NCBI GenBank assembly: GCA_022827405.1
Contig: JAJDTA010000049.1
Coordinates: 1 to 45,070 of the forward strand
Reading direction: 5' to 3'
Length of the DNA: 45,070 nt
Source of the DNA: Acidimicrobiia bacterium
GTDB taxonomy: Bacteria; Actinomycetota; Acidimicrobiia; Acidimicrobiales; Bin134
The notes beneath the pieces were generated by a model. The model saw only the letters and a list, made by a program, of their open reading frames with translations. It had not been told where the DNA came from and did not search any database. A program made the position numbers and the translations under genes. Each line of letters starts with the position of its first letter. Position 1 is the stretch's first letter. Below, piece by piece: positions 8,590-18,957 of this stretch.

Positions 8590-9777
8590 CTACCGCGTGA
8601 AGCGGCGCAGGGCGTGGCGGCGGCGCTCGGCGTCGAGCGCGGCGCGGCCGTCGGAGCTGAGCCGGGGGGTGTCGGGGTGGAGGCAGTCGGCTATCTCGGA
8701 GATGGGCAACAGCCGAAGCGTGGGCACCGGCGCGCTGTCGGCGTTGTTCCAGCGGTAGGTGATGGCGCCCTGAGGGCAGCCACCTAGGGCGATCCAGTTC
8801 TGGATTCCGGGGTCTTGATGGGAGATGACCACCCGGAGCACGCCGTCGGGGTCAAGGCGGGCTTGGGAGTCGTTCATCGTGGAGGGCAGGTTGATGTAGT
8901 CGAGGCTCTGATACCAGGTGTCGCCCACCTGGATGTTCCAGTACAGGCAGTCAGGCGGGGTTACCTCGAAGAGCAGCGCCTCGTCGGAGGCCACCTCGTA
9001 CCAGCACTGCCCGTAGGACTGCTTTTCGCTTCCCCCCTGGGCGCTTTGGCTCACTTTGTGAGGGGGAACATGGTCGAAGGAGTTGATTTGGCCTCGGTCG
9101 CGCTGGCCCCCCGCGAAGTCGGTCCAGAACCTGGGCACGGTGTCCACCTCCCGGGCCAGCTCGTCGAACAGCTCGCTGGTCCGCACCGGATCGAGCCGGG
9201 CGGGCGGACCCGATGGGTCGAGGCATTCGAAATGGAGCTCGGCTTGGCTCTCGGCAGCCCAGTCGGAGAAGAACTGGCGCACGAACAGCCGACTCTCGCG
9301 CGGCTCCACCTGGAACCAGTCGCCAATGTGGTCGCCGGGGTCGGGGTCGGGGCTGAAGATCACGTTTATGCGGCCATCGCCGATGTCGGTCAGATCTGTG
9401 CTGCCGACGTCGACGAGCTGGATGATGCGCCCCCGGCCGAAGCTGTGGTCCATCAGCGACACCCCCAGGTAGCGCAGCGTGTCTATGCGGCCGGTGAGGC
9501 GGTAGGTGTGGCTCAGGTCCACCGGAGCGGTCATGTACATCGCATCGGGATTGTCCTGGCCCACCTTGAAGGGGTACACCCAGCCCAGTTCGGGGTGGTT
9601 GGGATCGTTGTTCTCCACGATCCGGTCATAGGCCCAGAACAGCATCCGTAGGTGGTGGCGCAAGCCCTCAGCCTGTTCAGAGGCATCCGCCCCCCGTGCC
9701 GGGTCGAACACGTAGTCGGCCGACTGTTTAAGCGTGTCGCACAAACGGTCCCAGGAAGCTTTCAGTTCGTTGTCCAC
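8590..9777 (-). CDS. DUF1214 domain protein
   Basis: About 395 aa. The C-terminal half carries the DUF1214 pattern: YWNIQVGDTWYQSLDYINLPSTMN, then RVVISHQDPGIQNWIALGG and ITYRWN. The N-terminal part is helical, without a signal peptide. DUF1214 proteins are widespread in actinobacteria and have no assigned reaction. Start is taken as the GTG two codons after the first possible TTG, since a TAGACA box lies 6 nt before it. It lies between a small winged-helix-like gene upstream and the MauE-like gene downstream, all on the minus strand. Confidence 0.7.
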   Translation of the reverse strand: MDNELKASWDRLCDTLKQSADYVFDPARGADASEQAEGLRHHLRMLFWAYDRIVENNDPNHPELGWVYPFKVGQDNPDAMYMTAPVDLSHTYRLTGRIDTLRYLGVSLMDHSFGRGRIIQLVDVGSTDLTDIGDGRINVIFSPDPDPGDHIGDWFQVEPRESRLFVRQFFSDWAAESQAELHFECLDPSGPPARLDPVRTSELFDELAREVDTVPRFWTDFAGGQRDRGQINSFDHVPPHKVSQSAQGGSEKQSYGQCWYEVASDEALLFEVTPPDCLYWNIQVGDTWYQSLDYINLPSTMNDSQARLDPDGVLRVVISHQDPGIQNWIALGGCPQGAITYRWNNADSAPVPTLRLLPISEIADCLHPDTPRLSSDGRAALDAERRRHALRRFTR

Positions 9778-9801
9778 GACCAATGTCTAGCGTCTTGGGC
9801 C

Positions 9802-10257
9802 TCAGGCTGCGGGCTCGGCCAGCGAGTAGTAGGAGGAGTGGGAGCGTTGGAGGTGTTGGGGCAACCGGCGGAGTTGGGCGTGGTTGAGCGGAGGCAGCCG
9901 GCGCCGTATGGCGAAGCCGGCGTGGCCCTCTGACGCCAGGCGGAACATCACCAATCGGTCCAGGGTCCGATGGAGGCCGCCGCGAGGCCCGGCCTTGGGG
10001 CTGATCCCCAATTGCAATGCGATGTCGGTCACGGGAAGCTCGAATCCGTCAGGTGATCTGTCAAACTCGTGAGCCACGTGGCGCATGAGCCAAGCGGCAG
10101 TCGGGCCGATCACCCCCAGCCAGAATTGCTCCACGTATCTGGAGCGGGGGTCATGCCCCTTCTCCTCGGTGATCAGATCACGCCACGGCTCGATCCAAAG
10201 GGAAGAATGCAAAGCGGGAATAGTCATGGAAAGATCATTTCTCCTGGCATTCGCCAT
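9802..10257 (-). CDS. Small hypothetical protein, possible winged helix
   Basis: 151 aa and cytosolic. The central part (VEQFWLGVIGPTAAWLMRHVAHEF, then LPVTDIALQLGISP and LHRTLDRLVMFRLA) has the helix-turn-helix-wing layout of a DNA-binding domain, and the end is basic. I recognise no named family; an actinobacterial transcription factor-like protein is the best guess. The ATG at 10257 is assumed; a second ATG ten codons inside is possible. A consensus-like promoter lies upstream. Confidence 0.55.
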   Translation of the reverse strand: MANARRNDLSMTIPALHSSLWIEPWRDLITEEKGHDPRSRYVEQFWLGVIGPTAAWLMRHVAHEFDRSPDGFELPVTDIALQLGISPKAGPRGGLHRTLDRLVMFRLASEGHAGFAIRRRLPPLNHAQLRRLPQHLQRSHSSYYSLAEPAA

Positions 10258-10286
10258 ACTCGATACTTAGGGGAAGCTTTAGGTGT

Positions 10287-10316
10287 ATATTGTGCATGTT
10301 CGTGTAATCTTGTCAA
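10287..10316 (-). promoter_or_regulatory. Promoter with perfect TTGACA -35
   Basis: On the minus strand TTGACA (10316-10311) is followed after 18 bp by CAATAT (10292-10287), ahead of the small hypothetical gene. It lies in a short AT-rich gap shared with the divergent sirtuin gene. The -10 match is weak. Confidence 0.4.
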
Positions 10317-10325
10317 GGGCCATTT

Positions 10326-11099
10326 ATGCGACCAATCGAAGAACTTGACGGCGAGATCGCCGCGGCGGGGGCGGTCCTGAGGGATGCGCAACGGGTAGTG
10401 GTACTGACCGGTGCGGGGATCTCCACCGACAGCGGCATACCTGATTTCCGGGGGCCGGAGGGGCTGTGGACCAAGAACCCTGAGGCGGAGAAAACGGCCA
10501 CGTTGTCTTCGTACGTGTCCGACCCCGAACTGCGACAGCGCAACTGGCAGCGGTTGGCCGAAGGGTCGATGTGGGAGGGCAAGGCGCCGAACCCCGGCCA
10601 CCGGGCGCTGGTGGAGCTCGAGCGCCAGGAGAAGCTGCACCTGCTGATCACCCAGAACGTGGACGGCCTGCACCGGGCGGCGGGAACTTCGGAGGGGCGG
10701 CTGGTGGAGATCCACGGCACCACGTCCAAGGTCCGTTGTTTGGACTGCGGAGACACCGCCCCGATGGAGCGAGCCTTGGAACGGGTCAGGGCCGGGGAGG
10801 CCGACCCGCCGTGCCGGCGGTGCGGGGGCATCTTGAAATCGGCCACCATCTCGTTCGGCCAGAACCTGGTCATGGCCGACTTGCACCGGTCGGAGCAGGC
10901 CGCCATGGACTGCGATGTGATGCTGGCGGTGGGATCCACCCTCACCGTGTACCCGATAGCCAACGTGGTCCCCATCGCCCACCAGGCCGGTGCGGCGGTG
11001 GTGATCGTGAACGCGGAGCCCACCCCGTTCGACGGTCTGGCCGCCGCGGTAGTGCCCGCCTCCATCAGCGAGGCCCTGCCTCTGATTGTGGCTCCGTGA
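10326..11099 (+). CDS. cobB: NAD-dependent protein deacylase, sirtuin family
   Basis: Removes acyl groups from protein lysines using NAD. In 257 aa it shows the sirtuin motifs in order: GAGIS (near 30) with the following SGIPDFRGPEGLW, TQNVDGLHRAAG (near 115), the catalytic His in EIHGT (near 130), the zinc cysteines CLDC and CRRC, then FGQNL, GSTLTVYP and VNAEPTP. The residues that mark SIRT5-type desuccinylases are not obvious, so substrate class is open. It is divergent from the small winged-helix-like gene. A weak TAATCT box lies 15 nt upstream of the ATG. Confidence 0.92.
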   Translation: MRPIEELDGEIAAAGAVLRDAQRVVVLTGAGISTDSGIPDFRGPEGLWTKNPEAEKTATLSSYVSDPELRQRNWQRLAEGSMWEGKAPNPGHRALVELERQEKLHLLITQNVDGLHRAAGTSEGRLVEIHGTTSKVRCLDCGDTAPMERALERVRAGEADPPCRRCGGILKSATISFGQNLVMADLHRSEQAAMDCDVMLAVGSTLTVYPIANVVPIAHQAGAAVVIVNAEPTPFDGLAAAVVPASISEALPLIVAP

Positions 11100-11117
11100 A
11101 CCGGCCGGAGATTGGTA

Positions 11118-11142
11118 AAATCGGACTAAGTCGGTAGGATTT
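11118..11142. promoter_or_regulatory. Candidate operator upstream of the rhodanese-MoeB gene
   Basis: An AT-flanked inverted repeat, AAATC (11118-11122) and GATTT (11138-11142), encloses GGACTAAGTCGGTAGG, which itself contains the palindrome GACTAAGTC. It stands in the 102-bp gap before the rhodanese-MoeB gene. The layout is like binding sites of Rrf2-type regulators of sulfur and Fe-S genes; that link is inference. Confidence 0.35.
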
Positions 11143-11201
11143 ATGGGGAATCCTCCCTTTGCCTGACCCGATGTCCCGCCAACACCGAGGTGACCGTAGC
11201 G

Positions 11202-12365
11202 ATGCCCACATTCAGAGATCTTCTGAGAGAAGCCAAAGCTGAAATCCGAGAGACCGACCCCGCGGGAGCCGAAGCGATGCTGGCCGAGGGAGCGGTGCTG
11301 CTGGACGTGCGAGAGCCCGACGAATTCGAGCAGGGGGCCGTGCCGGGTTCGGTCCACATCCCTCGGGGCAACCTCGAGCCCAACGTGGAGAACCGCCTGA
11401 CCGACAAGGATGCCGCGGTGGTGGTCATGTGCGCCGGCGGAGTGCGATCGGCGTTCGCTGCTCAGACCCTCCAGGAAATGGGCTATGGCGACGTGGTGTC
11501 CATGGACGGCGGGTTCAACCGCTGGAAGGACGAGGGCCGGGACTGGGCCCTGCCGGTGACCCTCACCCCCGACCAGCGCAACCGCTACCACCGCCACCTT
11601 CTGTTGCCCGAAGTGGGCGCCGAGGGCCAGCTCAAGCTGCTGGAGGCCAAGGTGTTGTGCCTGGGTGCCGGCGGGCTGGGCTCTCCTGCGGCCCTGTACT
11701 TGGCCGCCGCAGGGGTGGGAACCGTGGGCATCGTGGACATGGACGTGGTGGACGCCTCCAACCTCCAGCGCCAAATCCTGCACAACGTCGACCGGGTGGG
11801 CGAACGCAAGGTGGACTCGGCCAAAAAGACGCTCAACGCCCTGAACCCCGATGTGAACGTGGTGACCTACGACGTGCGGCTGGGGGCCGACAACATCGTG
11901 GACATCATCAAGGACTACGACGTGATCGTGGACGGCGCCGACAACTTCCCGGTGCGCTATATGCTCAACGACGCCTCGGTGAAGCTGGGCATCCCCGTGG
12001 TCCACGGGTCGATCTTCCGGTTTGAGGGCCAAATCACGGTTTTCGATCCCCGCAGCGGCCCTACCTACCGGGACATGATTCCCGAGCCGCCTCCCGCCGA
12101 GATGGCCCCAAGCTGCGCCGAGGCCGGGGTGCTGGGCGTGCTGCCCGGCATCGTGGGGTCGATCCAAGCCCTGGAGGCCATCAAGCTGATCTTGGGCCAC
12201 GGCGACACCCTGGTGGGCCGGCTGCTGGCCTTCGACGCCAGCGAGATGTCGTTTAGGGAGTACAAGCTGCGGCCTGATCCCGACCAGCCCATCACCTGGG
12301 AGAACCGCGACAAGATCCAGGTGGTGGAACTCGACGGTCTCTGCGCCCCTGCTCCAATGGGCTAA
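11202..12365 (+). CDS. Rhodanese-MoeB/ThiF fusion (sulfur-carrier adenylyltransferase)
   Basis: 387 aa. Residues about 10-115 are a rhodanese domain with LLDVREPDEFEQGAVPGS and the active-site loop CAGGVRSA (Cys near 77). Residues about 125-387 are an E1-like adenylyltransferase with RYHRHLLLPEVG, the ATP loop GAGGLGSPAA, DxDxVDxSNLQRQ and DGADNFPVRY. Such proteins activate the C-terminal glycine of small sulfur carriers for molybdopterin, cysteine or thiamine synthesis. The CxxC zinc pair usual in MoeB (CYRC before the PEPPP segment) is replaced by TYRD, while PSCAEAGVLG is kept. Start ATG 11202 has GAGGTGA 8 nt upstream, better than the GTG at 11190. The rhodanese is N-terminal, the reverse of mycobacterial MoeZ. 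Confidence 0.88.
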   Translation: MPTFRDLLREAKAEIRETDPAGAEAMLAEGAVLLDVREPDEFEQGAVPGSVHIPRGNLEPNVENRLTDKDAAVVVMCAGGVRSAFAAQTLQEMGYGDVVSMDGGFNRWKDEGRDWALPVTLTPDQRNRYHRHLLLPEVGAEGQLKLLEAKVLCLGAGGLGSPAALYLAAAGVGTVGIVDMDVVDASNLQRQILHNVDRVGERKVDSAKKTLNALNPDVNVVTYDVRLGADNIVDIIKDYDVIVDGADNFPVRYMLNDASVKLGIPVVHGSIFRFEGQITVFDPRSGPTYRDMIPEPPPAEMAPSCAEAGVLGVLPGIVGSIQALEAIKLILGHGDTLVGRLLAFDASEMSFREYKLRPDPDQPITWENRDKIQVVELDGLCAPAPMG

Positions 12366-12417
12366 CCGTGATCCAAATCGGCTAGCCCCCGCCCCGGTGG
12401 ACTAGCGCCAAGCGCGG

Positions 12418-14388
12418 CTAGCGCACCGTCTCTCCGGCCAACTCCCGCCCCCAGCACTCCACGCTCTGGTCGGGACGCAGACCGCAAGAGATGTTCCCGC
12501 CGGCGTCCAACGCCAGAAACACCCCGGCAGGCGGTTCGGACCGCCCGTGGTCGTTGTTGCCCCAGCACCGGGCCTCGCCATTGGCCAGCAGTCCGCATGT
12601 GTGCCGCTCGCCGGTGGCCACCGACACAAACTCCCCATCGGGCGCCTCCGTCTCGCCGTACAGATTGGCTCCCCAGCACTCGACCGTACCGTCGGCCCTC
12701 AGGCCGCAGGTGTGGATCTCGCCCGCGCTCAGCGACGTGAACTGCCCGCCGGGCGGGCTTGCCTGGCCATGGGAATCGTCTCCCCAGCACACCGCCGAGA
12801 GGTCGGGAACAAGCCCGCAGGAATGCCACCGCCCGGCGCTGACCATGGCGAACTCGATGTCAGGCGGGGTACTGCGGTCGTACAAGTTGTCGCCCCAGCA
12901 GACCGCCCTCCTATCGGGCCTGAGGGCGCAGGAATGGCGCTCTCCGATCGTGACATTGGTATAGATCCCCGCCGGGGCTACCGCCATGTTCGCCACCGGG
13001 GTGCCCCAGCATTGCACCTGCCCCGACGGTCTGATCCCACACGCGTGCCACGCTCCGGCCACCACCGACTCGAAGGCGTCCCCCGGTATGTTGCCGCGAC
13101 CGTCCAAGTCGTCGCCCCAGCATGTGGCGGTCGAGTCAGCCGCCCTCAGGGCGCACACTTGGTTCCAGCTGGCCGACACCGACTCATACTTCCCCGGGGG
13201 CCTGAACAGCGGTGCGGCCCGATCGGTCGGCCAGCAGACGAGTTCTCCGTCGGGCAGCTCGGCGCAGGTTTCCTCCCCCTCAGTGCCGTCCCCTCGGCCT
13301 TGGCCAGCGTCCGCCCTGGCCCTCCAACAGATGGCGCCGTCCTCAGCGGCGGTGCCACACTGGCCTTCCCAAACCGCGGCAACGGCTTTCACCACCTCAT
13401 GGGACACCCAGGACGAGCCCGTACGATTGAGATGAATCCCGTCATCCATGCGCACTCGCACTGGCGACCCACCGGCCGGCGGCGCCACTTTTTCTGCGTA
13501 GGGCGCCCCTCCGAACAGATCCCAAATGTCAATCATCACCGCCTGGGGATAGTCGGCGACGACGGCGGCTGCGGCGGCGTTGATGGCCGGCACCCCGGCA
13601 ATGCTCCACGCGACCCGCATCGGCGGTAGGCCGACCCAAACCACCAGTCGATGGTCAGCCGAGAGCACGTCGAGCGCCACGCTCAAGCGCCACGACCACT
13701 CTTCTAGCCATTCCGGGGTCCCCGGTTCCACCAGGCTGCCGTCTCTGGCCTCCATGTTCTGCCATTCGCTGGCCCCGAGGAACAGCACCACCACGTCGGG
13801 GTCGTCTCGAATGGACACCTTCAACAGCTCTGCCGGCCAGTTGAAGTAGTCGGGCCGAACCAGGCTGGTCGAGTTGCGGCTGTTGACCGTCACGTCGAAC
13901 AGGCCGCCGGAGGCTTCTTGCAGAGTGTGCCCAACATCATCGGCCTGGCTGTCACCCGCGACATGGACGGTCAGTGGCCGATCGGGAGAAACCACCGTAA
14001 ACTCCACGGCAAACTCCGCAGCGACCTCGGTCGGCGCCGGGGCTACACGCTCAACCGCATCGGTGGGTTCGGCCAATTCCGGGAGAAACTGGTCTTGGCC
14101 GCTGTCTTCTAACGCCTCCACCACCTCGCCGACCGTGTCCAGTCGCTCTCCCACGTCTTGGCCCACTCCCCGCCAGTCGGCAATCAAGTCGTAAGGCCGA
14201 TTCAACGACAAGAAGTTGGCGGCCCGGTCCACAGCCTCTGCCATGCTCACCCAGCGGTCCCGACTGTCTCCCAGCGGCTGGCGCTCCGCTATCTCAACCA
14301 GCTTCCCGCTGGTGAGCAGGGCGGTGGAAACAAGGCAAAGCAAAACCACAAGAGAGATCCTCCTGCCCATGTTCGTGTGCCGGGTCAT
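12418..14388 (-). CDS. Exported SGNH (DUF459-like) protein with RCC1-type repeats
   Basis: 656 aa. An N-terminal signal anchor (about residues 9-27) directs it out of the cytosol. Residues about 135-345 resemble SGNH-fold DUF459 proteins: AGDSQADD (Ser 147), WPAELL, LFLGASEWQNM, VVWVGLPPMR and DDGIHLNRTGS. The C-terminal 300 residues hold nine C-x(9-10)-CW repeats of about 38 residues, typically CGLRPDGxVxCWG, an RCC1/BLIP-II-like beta-propeller in which each blade has a cysteine pair. In the first two repeats the CWG is CWR or CWP. Such repeats are common in surface proteins of Acidimicrobiia. Enzyme activity of the SGNH part and the ligand of the propeller are unknown. It follows the YyaL-type gene by 43 bp. 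Confidence 0.75.
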   Translation of the reverse strand: MTRHTNMGRRISLVVLLCLVSTALLTSGKLVEIAERQPLGDSRDRWVSMAEAVDRAANFLSLNRPYDLIADWRGVGQDVGERLDTVGEVVEALEDSGQDQFLPELAEPTDAVERVAPAPTEVAAEFAVEFTVVSPDRPLTVHVAGDSQADDVGHTLQEASGGLFDVTVNSRNSTSLVRPDYFNWPAELLKVSIRDDPDVVVLFLGASEWQNMEARDGSLVEPGTPEWLEEWSWRLSVALDVLSADHRLVVWVGLPPMRVAWSIAGVPAINAAAAAVVADYPQAVMIDIWDLFGGAPYAEKVAPPAGGSPVRVRMDDGIHLNRTGSSWVSHEVVKAVAAVWEGQCGTAAEDGAICWRARADAGQGRGDGTEGEETCAELPDGELVCWPTDRAAPLFRPPGKYESVSASWNQVCALRAADSTATCWGDDLDGRGNIPGDAFESVVAGAWHACGIRPSGQVQCWGTPVANMAVAPAGIYTNVTIGERHSCALRPDRRAVCWGDNLYDRSTPPDIEFAMVSAGRWHSCGLVPDLSAVCWGDDSHGQASPPGGQFTSLSAGEIHTCGLRADGTVECWGANLYGETEAPDGEFVSVATGERHTCGLLANGEARCWGNNDHGRSEPPAGVFLALDAGGNISCGLRPDQSVECWGRELAGETVR

Positions 14389-14431
14389 GACTTGTGGCTC
14401 GGCCCCCTCTGCGATGGTCTCGCCGTCAGAT

Positions 14432-16422
<1,991 letters not shown>

Positions 16423-16426
<4 letters not shown>

Positions 16427-16472
16427 GGCCTCGACACTCTCACGTCTTTTTCGCTCTCATGGCTTCGACACT
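16423..16472. repeat. Near-identical 16-bp direct repeat around the YyaL-type start codon
   Basis: TCATGGCCTCGACACT at 16423-16438 recurs with one change at 16457-16472. On the minus strand each copy reads AGTGTCGARGCCATGA. The distal copy has TAGTGT 7 nt before an ATG opening MRAKKT-stop; the proximal copy holds the real start codon. Confidence 0.6.
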
Positions 16473-16515
16473 AACGAACTCCGGCGATGGGCAAGACTTG
16501 TGGAGTGATGCTTCG

Positions 16516-17364
16516 ATGAGGCTATGGGTGCACGGGGCTCGGCCCCGGACCCTTCCCGCCGCGGTGGTGCCGGTGGCGGTGGGCACCGCGGCGGTCGCTC
16601 CCGATGTGGTGTGGTGGCGCGCCGCGGTGACGCTGGTGGTGGCCGTGGCCCTCCAGGTGGGGGTGAACTACGCCAACGACTACTCCGACGGGATTCGGGG
16701 CACCGATGCCAGCCGGGTGGGTCCGGCCCGGCTGGTGGGCGGCGGCATGGTGGCGCCGGCTGCTGTGTGCCGGGCCGCGTTCGGCGCCTTTGCAGTGGCG
16801 GCGGTGGCCGGCCTGGTTCTGGCCATTGCGGTGGCGCCGTGGCTGATTGCGGTGGGACTGGCCTGCATCGTGGCCGCCTGGTACTACACCGGCGGAAAGC
16901 GGCCCTACGGCTATGCCGGTTTGGGAGAGGTGGCGGTGTTCGTGTTCTTCGGCCAGGTGGCCACCGCGGGCACGGCCTTCGTGCAGACCGAGGAGCTGAC
17001 CGGGCTGGCCGTTGTGGCCGCGGTGCCGGTGGGCCTTTTGGCCTCGGCGCTGCTGATGGCCAACAACCTGCGGGACATCCCCCAAGACCGGGCCGCGGGC
17101 AAACGGACCTTGGCGGTGCGCCTCGGCGACCGGCGGGCCGCCTGGTTCTACGTGTTTCTGGTGGTGGCCGCCCTGGCGGTGGGCCTCATCATGTCTGTGA
17201 CCCTTTCGTGGGCGCCGCTGACGGTGGCTTCTCTTACCCTGGCCATTCCCGCCATTCAGCTTGCGCTGTCTTCGGGGCCCAAAGCCCCCCTGCTCAACCT
17301 CACCGCTCGCCTGCACCTGCTGTTCGGGGTGCTGCTGACACTCGGTCTGGCCCTTTCGGCGTAG
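16516..17364 (+). CDS. menA: 1,4-dihydroxy-2-naphthoate polyprenyltransferase
   Basis: Membrane enzyme that attaches the polyprenyl chain to dihydroxynaphthoate to give demethylmenaquinone. The 282 aa contain about eight membrane helices and the two Asp-rich prenyl diphosphate motifs of the UbiA family: NDYSDGIRGTD (54-64) and NNLRDIPQDRAAGKRTLAVRLG. The ATG at 16516 gives the usual N-terminus (RLWVHGARPRTLPAA) and has GGAG upstream; an ATG at 16459 would add 19 uncharacteristic residues. menG lies about 1.6 kb away on the other strand, so two late menaquinone steps are encoded close together. Confidence 0.92.
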   Translation: MRLWVHGARPRTLPAAVVPVAVGTAAVAPDVVWWRAAVTLVVAVALQVGVNYANDYSDGIRGTDASRVGPARLVGGGMVAPAAVCRAAFGAFAVAAVAGLVLAIAVAPWLIAVGLACIVAAWYYTGGKRPYGYAGLGEVAVFVFFGQVATAGTAFVQTEELTGLAVVAAVPVGLLASALLMANNLRDIPQDRAAGKRTLAVRLGDRRAAWFYVFLVVAALAVGLIMSVTLSWAPLTVASLTLAIPAIQLALSSGPKAPLLNLTARLHLLFGVLLTLGLALSA

Positions 17365-17397
17365 CTCTTTCAGCTTCGGCTCGCGCCGCTGGGTCGC

Positions 17398-18945
17398 CTA
17401 ACTCTTCCAGAAGGGGGCGCGCAGGGCCTGCTTGTTGATTTTGCCCATGGCGGAGCGGTCCAGATGCTCCTCGCTGATGAGGTCCACCGTGCGGGGGCAC
17501 TTGTAGTGGGCGATGCGATCGCGGCAAAAGGCGATGATCTCAGCCTCGGTGGGCGGCTGGCCGGGGTCAGTGGGCACCACCAAGGCCTTGAGCTGCTCGC
17601 CCATCTCCTGGTCGGGCACGCCGATGCAGGCTGCGTCGGCCACACCGGGGTGCTCCACCAGCACCTGCTCGGTTTCGGCCGGGTAGATGTTCACCCCGCC
17701 CGACACCACCATGTCGGAGAACCGGTCGGTGAGGTACAGGAATCCCTCTTCATCCACATAGCCGATTTCGCCCAGCGTGAACACCCCCGGTCGCAGGTGG
17801 GCATCCGCCGTCTTCTCGGGGGCGTTCCGATAGCTGATGCCCCGGCCGCTGGTGTCGATGAAATACACCCGCCCCTCCTGACCCAGCGGCAGCTCGTTGC
17901 CGTGGTCGTCCACGATGAGCACTTCGAAGGGAGGCACCGGTTGCCCCACCGAGCCGGGGTGGGCCAGCCAGTCCTCGGAGTTGATGTGGCATGATCCGCC
18001 CACCTCGGTGGAGCCGTATCCCTCGGAGATGATGGGCCCGAGCCAATCGATGATTGCTCGTTTCACCGATACCGGACACGGCGCCCCGCTGTGGGTTATC
18101 GACACCAGACTGTCGGTGCTGTACTTCTCCCTCACTTTTGTGGGCAGGGCCAGTAACCGGCTGAAGTGGGTGGGCACCATGAACACGGCGTTCACCTGGT
18201 AGCGGTCGATGGCCGCCAGGGTGGCCTCGGCGTCGAAGCGGCCCATCACCACCACCGGGGCTCCGCCCATGAGGTTGCGGGTGGCCGAGAATGGCCCGGC
18301 GTGGTACATCGGCCCCACCACCAGATGAGTGCCGATGGCCGCGTTGGGGGTGGCGCAGGTGGCGAAGTACTCGGCCACTGTTTCCCCGCCCCGGAACAGG
18401 GCGGGGGGCGCGTCCACCCCTTTGGGCCGACCGGTGGTGCCCGAGGTGTAGAACAGGTGGGGGACCGGCGGGATGTCGGTGGGCGGGGGATCGGCTGGTG
18501 CTTGGGCCAGGCCCTGTTCCCAGGAGGACACCTCGGGGTGGTCGGAGCAGCGCCATCCCATCACGGCAATGGGAGGCCTGCTGGTGGCATTCGACACCGC
18601 CTCGGCAGCCAGCAGGCCCCGTTCTGCTGTCTCGGGGCCCACCAGCAGCAGGGCAGAGGCCGAGTCTTCCACGATGTAGGCCAGCTCGTCGGGGGTGAGG
18701 TGGAAGTTCACCGGCACGGCGGAGACTCCGGCCAAGGCGGCGGCCACGTAGGCGATCACCGTTTCGGTGGAGTTCTCAGCGAACACCGCCAGCCGACGCT
18801 CCGGCCCCAAATCGAGCGAGTGCAGCAGGTTGGCGGCCCGGTTCATCACCCGGTCGAGCTCGGCCCAACTCAAAGTGGTCTGCTGATCGGTGAGCGCCAT
18901 CTGTTCGGGGTTGTCAGCGGGTATGTGCTGGGCCAGCAGGGACAT
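17398..18945 (-). CDS. Acyl-CoA ligase, AMP-forming
   Basis: 515 aa of the ANL superfamily, which activates a carboxylic acid with ATP and joins it to CoA. Motifs are YTSGTTGRPKG (166-176), EGYGSTEVGG, YLTDRFSDMVVSGGVNIYPAE, and the catalytic Lys in SAMGKINKQALR near the end. It lies 12 bp after menG and converges with menA, which raises the possibility of o-succinylbenzoate-CoA ligase (MenE). However, its length and overall pattern are equally those of FadD-like or bile-acid-CoA-ligase-like enzymes. The substrate is not decided by the sequence. Confidence 0.85.
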   Translation of the reverse strand: MSLLAQHIPADNPEQMALTDQQTTLSWAELDRVMNRAANLLHSLDLGPERRLAVFAENSTETVIAYVAAALAGVSAVPVNFHLTPDELAYIVEDSASALLLVGPETAERGLLAAEAVSNATSRPPIAVMGWRCSDHPEVSSWEQGLAQAPADPPPTDIPPVPHLFYTSGTTGRPKGVDAPPALFRGGETVAEYFATCATPNAAIGTHLVVGPMYHAGPFSATRNLMGGAPVVVMGRFDAEATLAAIDRYQVNAVFMVPTHFSRLLALPTKVREKYSTDSLVSITHSGAPCPVSVKRAIIDWLGPIISEGYGSTEVGGSCHINSEDWLAHPGSVGQPVPPFEVLIVDDHGNELPLGQEGRVYFIDTSGRGISYRNAPEKTADAHLRPGVFTLGEIGYVDEEGFLYLTDRFSDMVVSGGVNIYPAETEQVLVEHPGVADAACIGVPDQEMGEQLKALVVPTDPGQPPTEAEIIAFCRDRIAHYKCPRTVDLISEEHLDRSAMGKINKQALRAPFWKS

Positions 18946-18957
18946 GGGCTGTGTGTT

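Noticed and set aside
10224-12200. 658-codon open frame on the minus strand
   Set aside because: It is antisense to the sirtuin and rhodanese-MoeB genes, is His/Gly/Val-rich and resembles no protein family.
12381-12423. GCTAGCC/GGCTAGC and GCGC-CAA-GCGC repeats between convergent genes, as terminator
   Set aside because: The loop of the long pairing is large and the inner stem only 4 bp; kept only as a comparison to the fabZ/fabF hairpin.
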